A DNA stretch of 64,000 nt from Dokdonella sp. (GCA_019634795.1 JAHCAR010000012.1:48421-112420), one strand, 5' to 3'. Shown: positions 1 to 10,691, numbered from the stretch's first letter. The notes: generated by a model from the letters alone, not told the origin. Program-made: numbers and translations.

Positions 1-26
1 GCTTGGCCGCAACTTGAGATGCCGGA

Positions 27-524
27 ATGCACAAGACCGTACGCCACGACCCGGATGCCTTCGATCTGCGCATCCTCGCCCTCTATCAGGACGACGTCCG
101 CGTCACCGCCGAAACGATCGGCGAACGGGTCGGCCTGTCCGCCGCCGCGGTGCAGCGACGCCTGAAACGGATGCGCGAAGCCGGCGTCATCGAAGCCGAG
201 ATTGCGCAGGTGTCGCCGGCTTCCGTCGGCTATCCGCTGAGCTGCATCGTCAGCGTCGACATCGATCGCGAGACCGCCGCCGATCTCGATCGCTTCAAGG
301 CCCGCATGCTGGCCTGCGCCGAAGTCCAGCAGTGTTACTACGTGACCGGCGTCGCCGATTTCATCCTTGTCGTGCTGGTCGCCGACATGCTGGCGTTCGA
401 GGCGTTCACGAGGGCTCAGCTGCTCGCCGATGCCAACGTGCGCAGCTTCACGACGCATGTCGTGATGGAGCCCGTGAAGGTGGGCCTGCAGGTGCCGCTC
501 AACGGCTCGCTGCGTTCGGCGTAG
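27..524 (+). CDS. Lrp/AsnC-family transcriptional regulator
   Basis: The 165-residue product has the Lrp/AsnC layout. An N-terminal winged helix-turn-helix (about residues 10-60, containing TAETIGERVGLSAAAVQRRL) is followed by the RAM/AsnC ligand-binding domain (about 70-150, with the strand YYVTGVADFILVV and a C-terminal VVMEPVK segment). Members act as octameric DNA-binding regulators that usually respond to amino acids; the ligand here cannot be read. The length matches the family (150-165 residues). The ATG at 27 keeps the helix-turn-helix intact. The regulated gene probably lies upstream, outside the window, because the downstream ABC exporter is 180 bp away. Family call is firm; target is unknown. 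Confidence 0.9.
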   Translation: MHKTVRHDPDAFDLRILALYQDDVRVTAETIGERVGLSAAAVQRRLKRMREAGVIEAEIAQVSPASVGYPLSCIVSVDIDRETAADLDRFKARMLACAEVQQCYYVTGVADFILVVLVADMLAFEAFTRAQLLADANVRSFTTHVVMEPVKVGLQVPLNGSLRSA

Positions 525-705
525 AGGCCAGCCCGCCTGGATGCGGCCCTTGGTGCCGCATCGCGAGATCGTGCCGGTGCCGATGGGCGATGGCCGATGA
601 GCCGCGGTTGATTGCGGGCCACAGGCCAGCGGGGTGCTTTTGCGCGGCCGCTATCGTCCCCATGTGCAAGGGCTTGCACCAACCGCCAGGACAGAATTCG
701 ACGAC

Positions 706-2553
<1,848 letters not shown>

Positions 2554-2717
2554 GGCGAGAGGCGCAGGCAGGCTTGAACCTGCCGCGTCGAGCCGTTGTC
2601 CAATCCGCAGTTTCGGGGTCCGTCGGTACGCAGGACCGGGCCATGGCCGGTCTGCTGACTTGCGGTTTTCGAGGGTCGGCGCCGCCGATCGCAGATATTC
2701 CGCCCGAGGATCGTGGC

Positions 2718-3398
2718 ATGCGTGTGTTGATGGTCGAAGACGAACCGGTGATCGCGAGCTTCGTGGCCAAGGGCCTGCGTGAGGCCGGTCACAATGTCGA
2801 CGCCGTCGCCACCGGCACGGACGGCCTGCATCGCGCCCGCGAGGAAATCTACGACGCGATCGTCCTCGATCGCATGCTGCCGGGCATCGACGGCATCGAA
2901 GTCGTCCGCCGCCTGCGTGCAGACGGCAACCGCACGCCGGTGCTGATGCTGTCCTCGCTGGCCGAGGTCGAGCAGCGTGTCGAAGGCCTGCGCAGCGGCG
3001 CCGACGACTATCTGGCCAAGCCCTTCGCGTTCATCGAGGTACTGGCCCGGCTCGATGCCTTGCTGCGACGGCAGTCGGGCAGTGCCGAGGAAGTGACACG
3101 CTTGCGCGTGGCCGACCTCGAGATGGACCTGCTCAAGCGCAGCGTGCGCCGCGGCGGCCAGCTGCTCGAGCTGCAGCCGCGCGAGTTCCGCCTGCTCGAA
3201 TACCTGATGCGCCATGCCGATCAGGTGGTCACGCGAACCATGCTGCTCGAGGCGGTCTGGGACTACCACTTCGATCCGCAGACCAACGTCATCGACGTGC
3301 ACATCTCGAAGTTGCGCCAGAAGATCGATCGCGATCGCGATGTCGCCCTGCTGCACACCGTGCGCGGCTCGGGCTACCTGCTCGGCGTCCGCCGCTAG
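2718..3398 (+). CDS. OmpR/PhoB-type response regulator
   Basis: The 226-residue protein has a receiver domain with the acidic pair E7/D8, phospho-acceptor D51 (in VLDRMLPG), S80 and K101. A winged-helix effector domain follows (about 130-225, ending VRGSGYLLGVRR). GAGGA seven bases upstream supports the ATG at 2718; the longer in-frame upstream reading has no support. It is the DNA-binding half of a two-component system with the kinase at 3696-5060. Its TAG stop codon lies inside the CTAG target-site copy of a MITE that separates it from the kinase, so the gene is intact but its operon link is altered. Confidence 0.93.
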   Translation: MRVLMVEDEPVIASFVAKGLREAGHNVDAVATGTDGLHRAREEIYDAIVLDRMLPGIDGIEVVRRLRADGNRTPVLMLSSLAEVEQRVEGLRSGADDYLAKPFAFIEVLARLDALLRRQSGSAEEVTRLRVADLEMDLLKRSVRRGGQLLELQPREFRLLEYLMRHADQVVTRTMLLEAVWDYHFDPQTNVIDVHISKLRQKIDRDRDVALLHTVRGSGYLLGVRR

Positions 3399-3682
3399 GG
3401 AGGCTCTGAACAAGTGGCACAACCGTCACGACACCTGCCTGCGTGCAGATCGCGGCGCGCCGACGCAGACAGACTGGCCGTCTTTCAAGGCGGCGCAACA
3501 AAGAGCTGCGCGCAGGCAGGCGTCGCCCAAGCGATTGATTCAATGGAACACGGGTGGCGTCCAGAAGGCCCGCCACAGGCACCGCGCGCCTCGTCAAGGC
3601 AACCAGCCTTCACTTCGCCACGCAGCACCTGTGGCGAGCCTTCTGAACGCCATGACGATTGCGCCACTTGTTCAGAGCCTCC
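3399..3682. mobile_element. MITE of IS5 type inserted between the two-component genes
   Basis: A 284-bp element has perfect 20-bp terminal inverted repeats, GGAGGCTCTGAACAAGTGGC at 3399-3418 and its reverse complement at 3663-3682. The similarity continues imperfectly inwards for about 10 bp. CTAG is duplicated at 3395-3398 and 3683-3686. A 4-bp YTAR duplication and ends of the form GAGGYTCTGAACAA are what I know of IS5-subgroup elements. There is no transposase inside, so it would need to be mobilised in trans. Removing the element and one CTAG leaves the kinase GTG about nine bases after the regulator stop, so the ancestor was a tight operon. Confidence 0.85.
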
Positions 3683-3695
3683 CTAGAGACAGTCC

Positions 3696-5060
3696 GTGCG
3701 CCTGCTGTTCCACTCCAGCCTGCATCGGCTCGTCCTTGTCTACGGGCTGGTCCTGCTGCTCGCGTTCGGGCTGGTCGGTGCAGTCAGCCTGTGGGCCTTC
3801 GATCGACTGCTCGAGCGTGACATCGAGCAGGCCGTGACCCTCGAGGACCAGGCCCTGATGGAGGTCTTTCGCACGGATGGGCGCGCCGGCCTCGTCCAGA
3901 CCATCGCCGAGCGCAGTCAGTCGCCGAACAACAGCGAGGCGGTCTATCTGGTCATCGCGCGCAACGGCAAGGTGCTGGCCGGGCATCGCAACGAATTGAC
4001 CGTCAAGCTGCCGAAGCACGGTGGCTGGATCCGCTACCCGTCGCGCGACGCACCAGAGAGCGACGAAGTGCTGGCCTTCGTGCGGGCATTGCCTGGCGGT
4101 GGCTGGCTGGTCAGCGGTCGCACCACCGGCGAGCAGGAGCGCCTGCGCGAACTGATCACGCGGCTTGGTGCGGTGAGCCTGGTCCTGCTGGCCCTGCTGA
4201 CCGGACTGCTTGGCTGGTTGCTGCGGCGTTCGATCAATCGCTCGCTGACCGCCTCGCTCGACACGGTGGATCGCGTCGCCGCCGGCCATCTCGACGAACG
4301 CGTCCCGGAGCGGCCGGGCAATGACGGTTTCGCGCGACTCGGTCGCACCCTCAACCGCATGCTCGATCGCATCCAGGAGCTGGTCGGTGGCATCCAGAGT
4401 TCGACCGACGCCATCGCCCACGACCTGCGCACGCCGCTGATGCGCCTGAAGACGCGCCTCGAAGCGGTCGAGACCAGCGCGGCGGGTGGTGCCGCGCAAC
4501 GCAACCTCGATGCCGCGATTGCCGAGGTCGACCAGCTCGTGGCGACCTTCAACAGCCTGTTGCGCCTGGCCCGGATCGAGGCGACCAGCGGACCACCCAT
4601 GGAGACGGTCGCTCTCGACACGCTGCTCGACGATGCGGTCGAGTTCTGGCAGGCGCTGGCCGAGTCGAAAGGGCAGCGGCTGCGCACGCGAATCGTGCCG
4701 GTCACTATCGAAGGCGATCGCGACCTGCTGTTCCAGATGATCTCGAACCTGCTCGACAACGCCATCAAGTACGCGGGGCAGGGCAGCGAAATCACGGTCG
4801 AACTCGGCCGAACCGGCGACGAAGCCGTGCTGACCGTCAGCGACCAGGGGCCGGGCATCGCCGACGATCAGCGCGAACGCGTCTTCGACCGTTTCGTGCG
4901 CCTCGAGCAGCATCGCGGAACAGCAGGCACGGGACTCGGGCTCAGTGTCGTGCGTGCGATCGCGATCCGCCACGGCGCCGACCTCAGGCTCGAATCGGCC
5001 AACCCGGGCCTGCGCGTGCGGCTGGCCTTTGCCGTGGCCGGCAACATTAAGAATGTTTAA
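3696..5060 (+). CDS. Membrane sensor histidine kinase, partner of the adjacent regulator
   Basis: The 454-residue protein has a transmembrane helix at about 11-33, a periplasmic sensor region of about 120 residues, a second helix near 155-174 and a HAMP segment. HisKA follows with the phospho-acceptor H242 in AIAHDLRTPLMRLK, then the ATPase domain (N-box NLLDNAIKYAG, G1 DQGPGIAD, G2 GTGLGLSVVRAIA). It should autophosphorylate and pass phosphate to D51 of the response regulator. The start is GTG at 3696, only 13 bases after the MITE end, with no clear Shine-Dalgarno sequence. Translation may have depended on coupling to the regulator before the insertion. Confidence 0.92.
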   Translation: MRLLFHSSLHRLVLVYGLVLLLAFGLVGAVSLWAFDRLLERDIEQAVTLEDQALMEVFRTDGRAGLVQTIAERSQSPNNSEAVYLVIARNGKVLAGHRNELTVKLPKHGGWIRYPSRDAPESDEVLAFVRALPGGGWLVSGRTTGEQERLRELITRLGAVSLVLLALLTGLLGWLLRRSINRSLTASLDTVDRVAAGHLDERVPERPGNDGFARLGRTLNRMLDRIQELVGGIQSSTDAIAHDLRTPLMRLKTRLEAVETSAAGGAAQRNLDAAIAEVDQLVATFNSLLRLARIEATSGPPMETVALDTLLDDAVEFWQALAESKGQRLRTRIVPVTIEGDRDLLFQMISNLLDNAIKYAGQGSEITVELGRTGDEAVLTVSDQGPGIADDQRERVFDRFVRLEQHRGTAGTGLGLSVVRAIAIRHGADLRLESANPGLRVRLAFAVAGNIKNV

Positions 5061-5156
5061 TCCCTTGTCAAGGTCGCGATGAGCCGCCGGGGCGCAATCT
5101 GCTCGCACCGGTGAAGAACCGGGGTCTGCCAAAGACAACCCACTACGGAAATTGCC

Positions 5157-5372
5157 ATGAACATTCGTACCTCCATCGCTGCACTCGCTTTCTGCCTCGC
5201 CAGCACGGTCACGTTCGCCGCCACCCCGGCATCGCCGACGGCGAACCCGGGCAGCCCGGCAACCGCGTCCTCGCCGGGCACCAAGTCCACCGCTGCCATG
5301 CATTGCGGTCGCGGTCACGTCCTCCAGAACGGCAAGTGCGTGGCCAAGAACAAGACCACGCCGAAGAAGTGA
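5157..5372 (+). CDS. Small secreted Cys-pair protein, function unknown
   Basis: This 71-residue protein has a clear signal peptide (hydrophobic core AALAFCLASTVTFA, likely cleavage after VTFA). A Pro/Ser/Thr/Ala-rich linker follows, then a short basic C-terminal module with two cysteines (HCGRGHVLQNGKC) and a lysine-rich tail. The mature peptide would be about 50 residues and cationic, plausibly with one disulfide. It starts 96 bp after the histidine kinase on the same strand and is closed by a strong terminator at 5391-5422, so it could be the last gene of that unit. I do not recognise a family. The length and signal peptide argue that it is real. Confidence 0.7.
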   Translation: MNIRTSIAALAFCLASTVTFAATPASPTANPGSPATASSPGTKSTAAMHCGRGHVLQNGKCVAKNKTTPKK

Positions 5373-5390
5373 TCTTCACCCTCCCCACGA

Positions 5391-5422
5391 GAAAAACGCC
5401 GGGCTTGTCCCGGCGTTTTCTT
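5391..5422 (+). terminator. Rho-independent terminator
   Basis: AAAACGCCGGG (5393-5403) and CCCGGCGTTTT (5409-5419) form a perfect 11-bp stem with a 5-nt loop, followed by a T-rich tail. The A-tract on the other side also makes it usable from the opposite strand. It ends the unit containing the small secreted protein. Confidence 0.9.
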
Positions 5423-5851
5423 GTGCCTCCCCGATCGATCCCCCCGCCATGCCTCACGGTTCGGCGACCGGTTCTGCCCGAGGTGTATGGTGCCCGCCCG
5501 CAGTCGGCGCATGCCTCTCGCATGAACTGCCGGAGGCCTCGCCATCGATGTTGGGCGGAAGCGTGGTATCGGTTTCCGGCCTCTGCCCACAGACGCAACA
5601 TGACCTTCGGCAGGGGCATTTCCTCACTTGGTGTTGTACTGTACCAACACACCAAGACGGAATGTTCCCATGTCCATGCAACGTCGATTTGCGGTTGTTG
5701 GCCTGAGTCCCGCCACGCTGGCTGGCGCTCGCGACCGAACTACAGCATCGGCTGCCGTATTCGCCTTGCCGGGTTTCGCGGTGACCTCGGTCACGGGCTA
5801 CCGGCTGCGCTACGGCCATGCTCAACGCGGCGCTAGCGCGAGGACCCGTCG
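5423..5851. other. Intergenic region of 429 bp with no confident gene
   Basis: The stretch between the terminator and the ABC ATPase gene holds the palindrome at 5627-5656. Downstream of that, only short open frames are present, including a 61-codon frame opening near 5671 that runs to the ATPase start. Its translation has no recognisable motif and its Arg-rich end looks non-coding. It is most likely a promoter/leader region; a decayed small gene is possible but not demonstrable. Confidence 0.5.
5627..5656. promoter_or_regulatory. Candidate YtrA/GntR-type operator (GGTG-N16-CACC)
   Basis: An imperfect 30-bp palindrome runs from CTTGGTGTTG to CAACACACCAAG around a GTACTGTAC core. Its outer half-sites are GGTG (5630-5633) and CACC (5650-5653), separated by exactly 16 bases. 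From memory, a GGTG-N16-CACC repeat has been described for a YtrA-subfamily GntR regulator of Xanthomonas that controls ABC-transporter genes. Here it lies about 200 bp upstream of a two-gene ABC exporter. No GntR gene is in the window. Confidence 0.5.
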
Positions 5852-6796
5852 ATGAACGTGGTCGCCTTGGCACGGCCGACAGCCCGCCCGGAGCAGCCGG
5901 TCACAGCAGCGGCACCCGTTGCTGAACTGCTCGTCGAGGGGGTCCGCTACCGCTATCCGAACAAGAGCGAAGCGCTGGCTGGTATAGACCTCCGTCTCGG
6001 CCCGGGTGTGCTCGGTCTACTCGGACCGAACGGTGCCGGAAAGTCGACCCTGATGCGCATACTCGCCACTCTGGCCCGGCCCAGCTCGGGCCGGGTTCTC
6101 TGGAATGGTGTCGACGTCGCGCGCGAGCCCAATGCATTGCGTGCCTCGCTCGGCTACTTGCCGCAGGATTTCGGCGTGTATCCGGCGCTGACGGCAGGTG
6201 AATTCCTCGCCTATCTGGCCGCCGTCAAGGGCCTTTCCGGCGCGAATGCCAGCGCACGCGTGGAACGCTGCCTGGCCGAGGTCGGCCTCAGCGACGCGGC
6301 CGACCGACGACTCGGCGACTTCTCCGGCGGCATGCGCCAGCGTGTCGGCATTGCCCAGGCCCTGCTCAATGATCCGCAGTTGCTGATCGTCGACGAGCCG
6401 ACCGTCGGTCTCGATCCCGAGGAGCGCCAGCGCTTCCGCCATCTGATCACCGATCTGGCAGGGGCCCGACTGATCATCCTGTCGACCCACATCGTTTCCG
6501 ACGTCGAAGCCAGTGCGACCGCCCTGGCGGTCATGGACAAGGGACGCCTGCTGTTCGACGGCACACCAGGTGAGCTGATCGAGCGCGCGCGCCACTGCAC
6601 CTGGGAATGGCGGGTGGCCGAATCGGAGGTTGCCGGCGCCCGCGCAGCCCACACGATCAGCCAGTCCGCCCGTGTACCCGGCGGCGTCCTCCTGCGCGTG
6701 ATTGCGGCCCGAGCACCGTCCGCCGATGCAACGCCGGCAAACCCGGATCTCGAGGATGCCTACCTGTGGCTGCTGGCCAGCCGGGCGGCGCCCTGA
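5852..6796 (+). CDS. ABC transporter ATP-binding protein (ABC-2 exporter type)
   Basis: The 314-residue ATPase has Walker A GPNGAGKST, signature FSGGMRQRVGIAQA, Walker B LLIVDEPTVGLD and the switch histidine in LSTHIV. This is the arrangement of stand-alone ATPases that power ABC-2 type exporters. About 85 C-terminal residues beyond the ATPase core are typical of NatA/CcmA-like subunits. The stop is one base before the ATG of the permease gene at 6798, so the two are translationally linked. The substrate is unknown; bacitracin-, lantibiotic- or sodium-type exporters share this build. Confidence 0.9.
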   Translation: MNVVALARPTARPEQPVTAAAPVAELLVEGVRYRYPNKSEALAGIDLRLGPGVLGLLGPNGAGKSTLMRILATLARPSSGRVLWNGVDVAREPNALRASLGYLPQDFGVYPALTAGEFLAYLAAVKGLSGANASARVERCLAEVGLSDAADRRLGDFSGGMRQRVGIAQALLNDPQLLIVDEPTVGLDPEERQRFRHLITDLAGARLIILSTHIVSDVEASATALAVMDKGRLLFDGTPGELIERARHCTWEWRVAESEVAGARAAHTISQSARVPGGVLLRVIAARAPSADATPANPDLEDAYLWLLASRAAP

Positions 6797-6797
6797 C

Positions 6798-8405
6798 ATG
6801 GCCGCCCTGAACCGCTTCGGCGCGATCCTGCTCGCCGACCTGCGCGAACGCACGCGCTCGACCCGCTTTTGGGTGGTCCTGGTCGCGCTGAGCTGGGCTT
6901 CGTGGTGGTGCTTCCCGCCGCTCGACGCCCATTACATGACGGTCTCGATCGGGTCCGGAGTGCGCGGACAGTATTCGAGCGCGTGGATCGGCATGACCCT
7001 CGGCCTGCTCTATTCCACCCTGATGTCGCTGCTCGGCTTCTACCTCGTGCGTGGCACCCTCGTGCGTGATTTCGAAACCCGGGTCTGGCAGTTGCTGGTC
7101 GCCACACCGATGACCCGGGCTGGCTTCCTGCTGGCCAAATGGACCAGCCACATGCTCGTATTCTGCCTGGTCATGGCGATCGGCCTCGCGGTCGGTCTGG
7201 TCGCCCAGTTCTGGCGTGCCGAGAACACCACGCTGGATCTGATCGAACTGGTCCGGCCGGTGCTCTGGCTCAGTCTGCCGGCGCTCTCGGTCACCGCCCT
7301 GTTTGCGGTGCTCTTCGACATGATTCCGTGGTTGCGCCGGAGCGCCGGCAACATCCTCTATTTCGTCGTCTGGATCGCGTTGCTGGCATTCTCGAGCACC
7401 GGCGAGCACCGTCCGGTCAGCGACACCTGGCTCAGCGATCCGAACGGCATCGCCATGGCCTGGCGCGATCTCAAGTCGCAACTCTCGCTGGCCTATCCGC
7501 AGATGACATTCGATGGACTGGCCATCGGCGGGGTCATGTTCAAGGGCGAACCGGCCATCTTCGAATGGACGCACTGGGCGCCGCGCTGGCTCGACATTGG
7601 TGGTCGCCTGCTCTGGGTCGGCGCCGCGCTGGCCGCGATCTGCGCAATGGCGCCGTTCCTGGACCGTGCCGCGGCGCGCACCGCAAGCCACGCCGCCAGC
7701 AGGACGGGTGCCGCCGGACTGGGCCTGCGACAGCTCGACCGGCTGTTGAAACCCTTCGAAGCCAACCCGACGGGACTGCTGCTGGCGGCGGAACTGAAGC
7801 TGCTGCTGCGTCCGCGCCGCCGGCTCTGGTGGCTGGCCTTGCTCGTTCTCGGCCTGGTCCAGTTGTTCGGCTCGATGCAGGCGCTCGGCATTGCCTGCAT
7901 CCTGGCCTGGCTGATCAGTACCGATGCGTTTGCACGTACGGCCCTGCGCGAGCGCGATGCCGGCACCGCGGCCCTGCTGTTTTCGGCGGCGCACGTGCAG
8001 CGCCGCTTGCTTTTCGTGCGGGTGGGCGTGGTCCTGGCTCTGGCCGTGCTCTCGGTCTTTCCGGCGCTGCTGAGATTGAGCCTGGGCAATCCACTGACCC
8101 TGCTTGCCCTGCTCATGACGGCGGCTTCGATTGCCGTGGCCGGCATCGCCGTCGGCGTGGCCTGCCGCAATCCGCGACCCTTCGAACTGCTCCTGGTCGC
8201 CTCGGCCTACGCCGGCATACAGGGCCATGCACTGCTCAATCCGACCACGGATCCGGGTGCCACGATCGCCCTGCATGGCATCCTGCTGCCTGTATTCTGC
8301 GTGATGCTGGTCGCGCTCTGGCCCCGTCACTGCAGCGTGACCGAGCAGGCCGCGCCGTGGAGCGGCCTGCTCAAGCGCCATCATGGCCGCAAGGCCCTGG
8401 CCTGA
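6798..8405 (+). CDS. ABC-2 type permease, large multi-spanning subunit
   Basis: The product of about 535 residues has many hydrophobic segments: an N-terminal group from about residue 20 to 200 with SRDFE-like features (LVRDFETRVWQLLVATPMTRAGFLLAKW), a long extracytoplasmic loop near 210-290, and a second helix-rich half from about 350 onwards. The sequence VRDFETR...ATPMTR resembles the first cytoplasmic loop of ABC-2 permeases. The ATG at 6798 follows the ATPase stop by one base and replaces a longer upstream reading that lies inside the ATPase gene. With the ATPase it should form an inner-membrane exporter. Confidence 0.82.
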   Translation: MAALNRFGAILLADLRERTRSTRFWVVLVALSWASWWCFPPLDAHYMTVSIGSGVRGQYSSAWIGMTLGLLYSTLMSLLGFYLVRGTLVRDFETRVWQLLVATPMTRAGFLLAKWTSHMLVFCLVMAIGLAVGLVAQFWRAENTTLDLIELVRPVLWLSLPALSVTALFAVLFDMIPWLRRSAGNILYFVVWIALLAFSSTGEHRPVSDTWLSDPNGIAMAWRDLKSQLSLAYPQMTFDGLAIGGVMFKGEPAIFEWTHWAPRWLDIGGRLLWVGAALAAICAMAPFLDRAAARTASHAASRTGAAGLGLRQLDRLLKPFEANPTGLLLAAELKLLLRPRRRLWWLALLVLGLVQLFGSMQALGIACILAWLISTDAFARTALRERDAGTAALLFSAAHVQRRLLFVRVGVVLALAVLSVFPALLRLSLGNPLTLLALLMTAASIAVAGIAVGVACRNPRPFELLLVASAYAGIQGHALLNPTTDPGATIALHGILLPVFCVMLVALWPRHCSVTEQAAPWSGLLKRHHGRKALA

Positions 8406-8562
8406 GCCGGCTGCCAGCAGGCAGCGATAGCGCCAGAGAGATGCATCGGCGGCACGGGCGCCGATGCCACTCGCCGCTGCCTCCCGCATTGTCGTATCGT
8501 GCGGGAACCGAGCTGCTCGCGGAAAGCGAGCGAGTGCCGACGCAATCCTGGCAGGGTAGACC

Positions 8563-9648
8563 ATGGCCGCAACCCGAAAGCGCGCGAAACCCTCGAAACC
8601 CTCGCCTGCGGCCAATGCCATCAAGCCGATCAACCTGGCCCTGCAGGGCGGCGGCTCGCACGGGGCGTTTACCTGGGGCGTGCTCGATCGGCTGCTCGAG
8701 GATGGTCGTGTCAGCTTTGACGGCATCTGCGGCACCAGCGCCGGGGCGATGAATGCGGTGCTGGTCGCGCACGGACTGATGCAGGGCGGCCATGACGGTG
8801 CGCGTGCCAGCCTCGCTGATTTCTGGGAGCGCGTCGGCCAGCTCGGCGCGATGCTCAATCCGCTCGCCGCGATGCTCGGCTCGAATCCGCTCACCCATGC
8901 CGGCAGCGATCCGCTGCTGGCCACCCAGCAATGGGCCATGGAATCGTTCACGCGCACGTTCTCGCCCTACCAGTTCAATCCGATGAACGTGAATCCGCTG
9001 CGCGACCTGCTTGCGGCTTGCGTCGATTTCGAGGCCCTGCACCATTGCGGCGAGGTCAAGCTGTTCCTCTGCGCGACCAATGTGCGCAGCGGCAAGGTGC
9101 GCATCTTCGACAACGCCTCGATGTCGATCGATGCGGTGATGGCGTCGGCCTGCCTGCCGCACCTGTTCCAGGCAGTCGAGATCGGCGGCGAACACTACTG
9201 GGACGGCGGCTACATGGGCAACCCGGTGCTGTATCCGCTGTTCTATGAAACGGCCACGCGCGATGTCGTGGTCGTCATGGTCAACCAGATGCACCGCGAC
9301 GAGGTGCCGACGACGCCGGCGGCGATCGAGGACCGGGTCAACGAGATCAGCTTCAATTCCTCGCTGATGCGTGAGATGCGCGCGGTCGAGTTCGTCAGCC
9401 GCCAGCTCACCGAAGGCTGGCTCAAACCCGAGTACGCGAAGCGCATGCGCCACGTCCTCGTCCACCTGATCCGCGCCGACGCCTTCATGGGCACGCTGGC
9501 AGCGGCGACCAAGATCAGCACCGACATGCAGTTCCTCGCCGGCCTGCGCGACCTCGGCCGGGCCAGCGCCACGCAGTGGTTGCAGGACAACCACGCCGCC
9601 CTCGGCCAGCGCAGCACGATCGACCTGCGCCGCGAGTTTCTCGATTGA
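8563..9648 (+). CDS. Patatin-like phospholipase
   Basis: The 361-residue protein shows the patatin Ser-Asp dyad. The oxyanion loop is QGGGSHGAFTWG (about 28-39), the nucleophile elbow GTSAG has S59, and the catalytic Asp is in DGGYMGNP (D214). Patatins hydrolyse acyl ester bonds of phospholipids. There is no signal peptide; the N-terminus is Lys/Arg/Pro-rich, so it should be cytosolic or peripherally membrane-bound. The DMT transporter gene follows after 28 bp on the same strand and may be co-transcribed. Confidence 0.9.
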   Translation: MAATRKRAKPSKPSPAANAIKPINLALQGGGSHGAFTWGVLDRLLEDGRVSFDGICGTSAGAMNAVLVAHGLMQGGHDGARASLADFWERVGQLGAMLNPLAAMLGSNPLTHAGSDPLLATQQWAMESFTRTFSPYQFNPMNVNPLRDLLAACVDFEALHHCGEVKLFLCATNVRSGKVRIFDNASMSIDAVMASACLPHLFQAVEIGGEHYWDGGYMGNPVLYPLFYETATRDVVVVMVNQMHRDEVPTTPAAIEDRVNEISFNSSLMREMRAVEFVSRQLTEGWLKPEYAKRMRHVLVHLIRADAFMGTLAAATKISTDMQFLAGLRDLGRASATQWLQDNHAALGQRSTIDLRREFLD

Positions 9649-9676
9649 ATCAGGCAGCAAGCGAAGCGCTTCGCCG

Positions 9677-10573
9677 ATGCCACGGACGATGAATCGCCCG
9701 GCCCGGACCCCGGCCAGACTGACGTTTCGTGCCGCCGGTCTGACCACGCTGGCCATGTTGGCCTTTGCCGGCAATTCGCTGTTGTGCCGGGTCGCGCTGC
9801 GCGACACGGCCATCGATCCGGCCAGCTTCACGACAGTCCGGCTGATTTCCGGGGCACTGGCGCTGGCCCTGATCGTGCGTCTGCGCGGCGGCAAAGGGTC
9901 GGGCCGGGCCAACTGGGGCTCGGCATTTGCCCTGTTCGTCTATGCAGCCGCATTTTCCTGGGCCTATGTGAGCCTGCCTGCAGCGACCGGTGCCCTGCTG
10001 CTGTTCGGCGCCGTGCAGGCGACCATGATCGGCCGCGGTCTGTTCGGCGGCGAGCGCCTCAACATGCTGCAGACCAGCGGGCTGATCGCCGCGATCGCCG
10101 GTCTGCTGTTGCTGCTGGTGCCTGGCATCGGCGCGCCACCCCTTGTCGGCGCTGCGCTGATGCTCGGCGCCGGCGTGGCCTGGGGCGTCTATTCCTTGCG
10201 CGGAAGGGGTGCCGCCGACCCGATCGGAATCACTGCTGGCAACTTCCTGTATGCGGTGCCGCCAGCCGTGGTGGTGAGTGCGCTTACCCTGCACCACGCA
10301 GCCGCGGACCTGCCCGGAATCCTGTATGCCGTGGCCTCCGGTGCGCTGACCTCCGGGATCGGCTATGCCGTCTGGTATTCGGCGCTGCCGGCTCTGAAGG
10401 CAACCCAGGCCGCCACCGTGCAACTCAGCGTGCCGGTGATTGCTGCGGTCGGCGGCATCGTGCTGCTCGGCGAGCCGGCCGGCTGGCGCCTGATTCTCGC
10501 CTCGCTGGCGATACTCGGTGGCATCGGACTGGTGCTTTTCGAGCGACCGCGGGCGCCTGATCCTCAATCCTGA
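9677..10573 (+). CDS. EamA/DMT-superfamily transporter
   Basis: The 298-residue, very hydrophobic protein has about ten predicted helices in two EamA repeats. The first contains AFAGNSLLCRVALRDTAIDPASFTTVRLISG; the second contains the PVIAAVGGIVLLGEP motif typical of the end of DMT exporters. Such proteins move metabolites or amino acids across the inner membrane. The ATG at 9677 or the one four codons later (9689) is the start. Its end is 118 bp before the metallopeptidase gene. Confidence 0.88.
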   Translation: MPRTMNRPARTPARLTFRAAGLTTLAMLAFAGNSLLCRVALRDTAIDPASFTTVRLISGALALALIVRLRGGKGSGRANWGSAFALFVYAAAFSWAYVSLPAATGALLLFGAVQATMIGRGLFGGERLNMLQTSGLIAAIAGLLLLLVPGIGAPPLVGAALMLGAGVAWGVYSLRGRGAADPIGITAGNFLYAVPPAVVVSALTLHHAAADLPGILYAVASGALTSGIGYAVWYSALPALKATQAATVQLSVPVIAAVGGIVLLGEPAGWRLILASLAILGGIGLVLFERPRAPDPQS

Positions 10574-10691
10574 TCTTCGGCCCGTGGCCAGCGAGGTGGC
10601 TTGGCCGATCGAACGGGTCAGGGCGCACGGATTTTCGGACCTTGGGCTGGGAGAGTTAGACTCCGGAAAGCAAAAACGACGAGCCGATCCG

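Noticed and set aside
3214-3837. A 207-codon frame spanning the MITE
   Set aside because: It runs through the end of the regulator, the MITE and the kinase start in the wrong frames; no protein family is visible.
5628-5855. A small gene ahead of the ABC ATPase
   Set aside because: The translation has no motif, the end is Arg-rich and the frame opens within the palindrome; treated as leader sequence.
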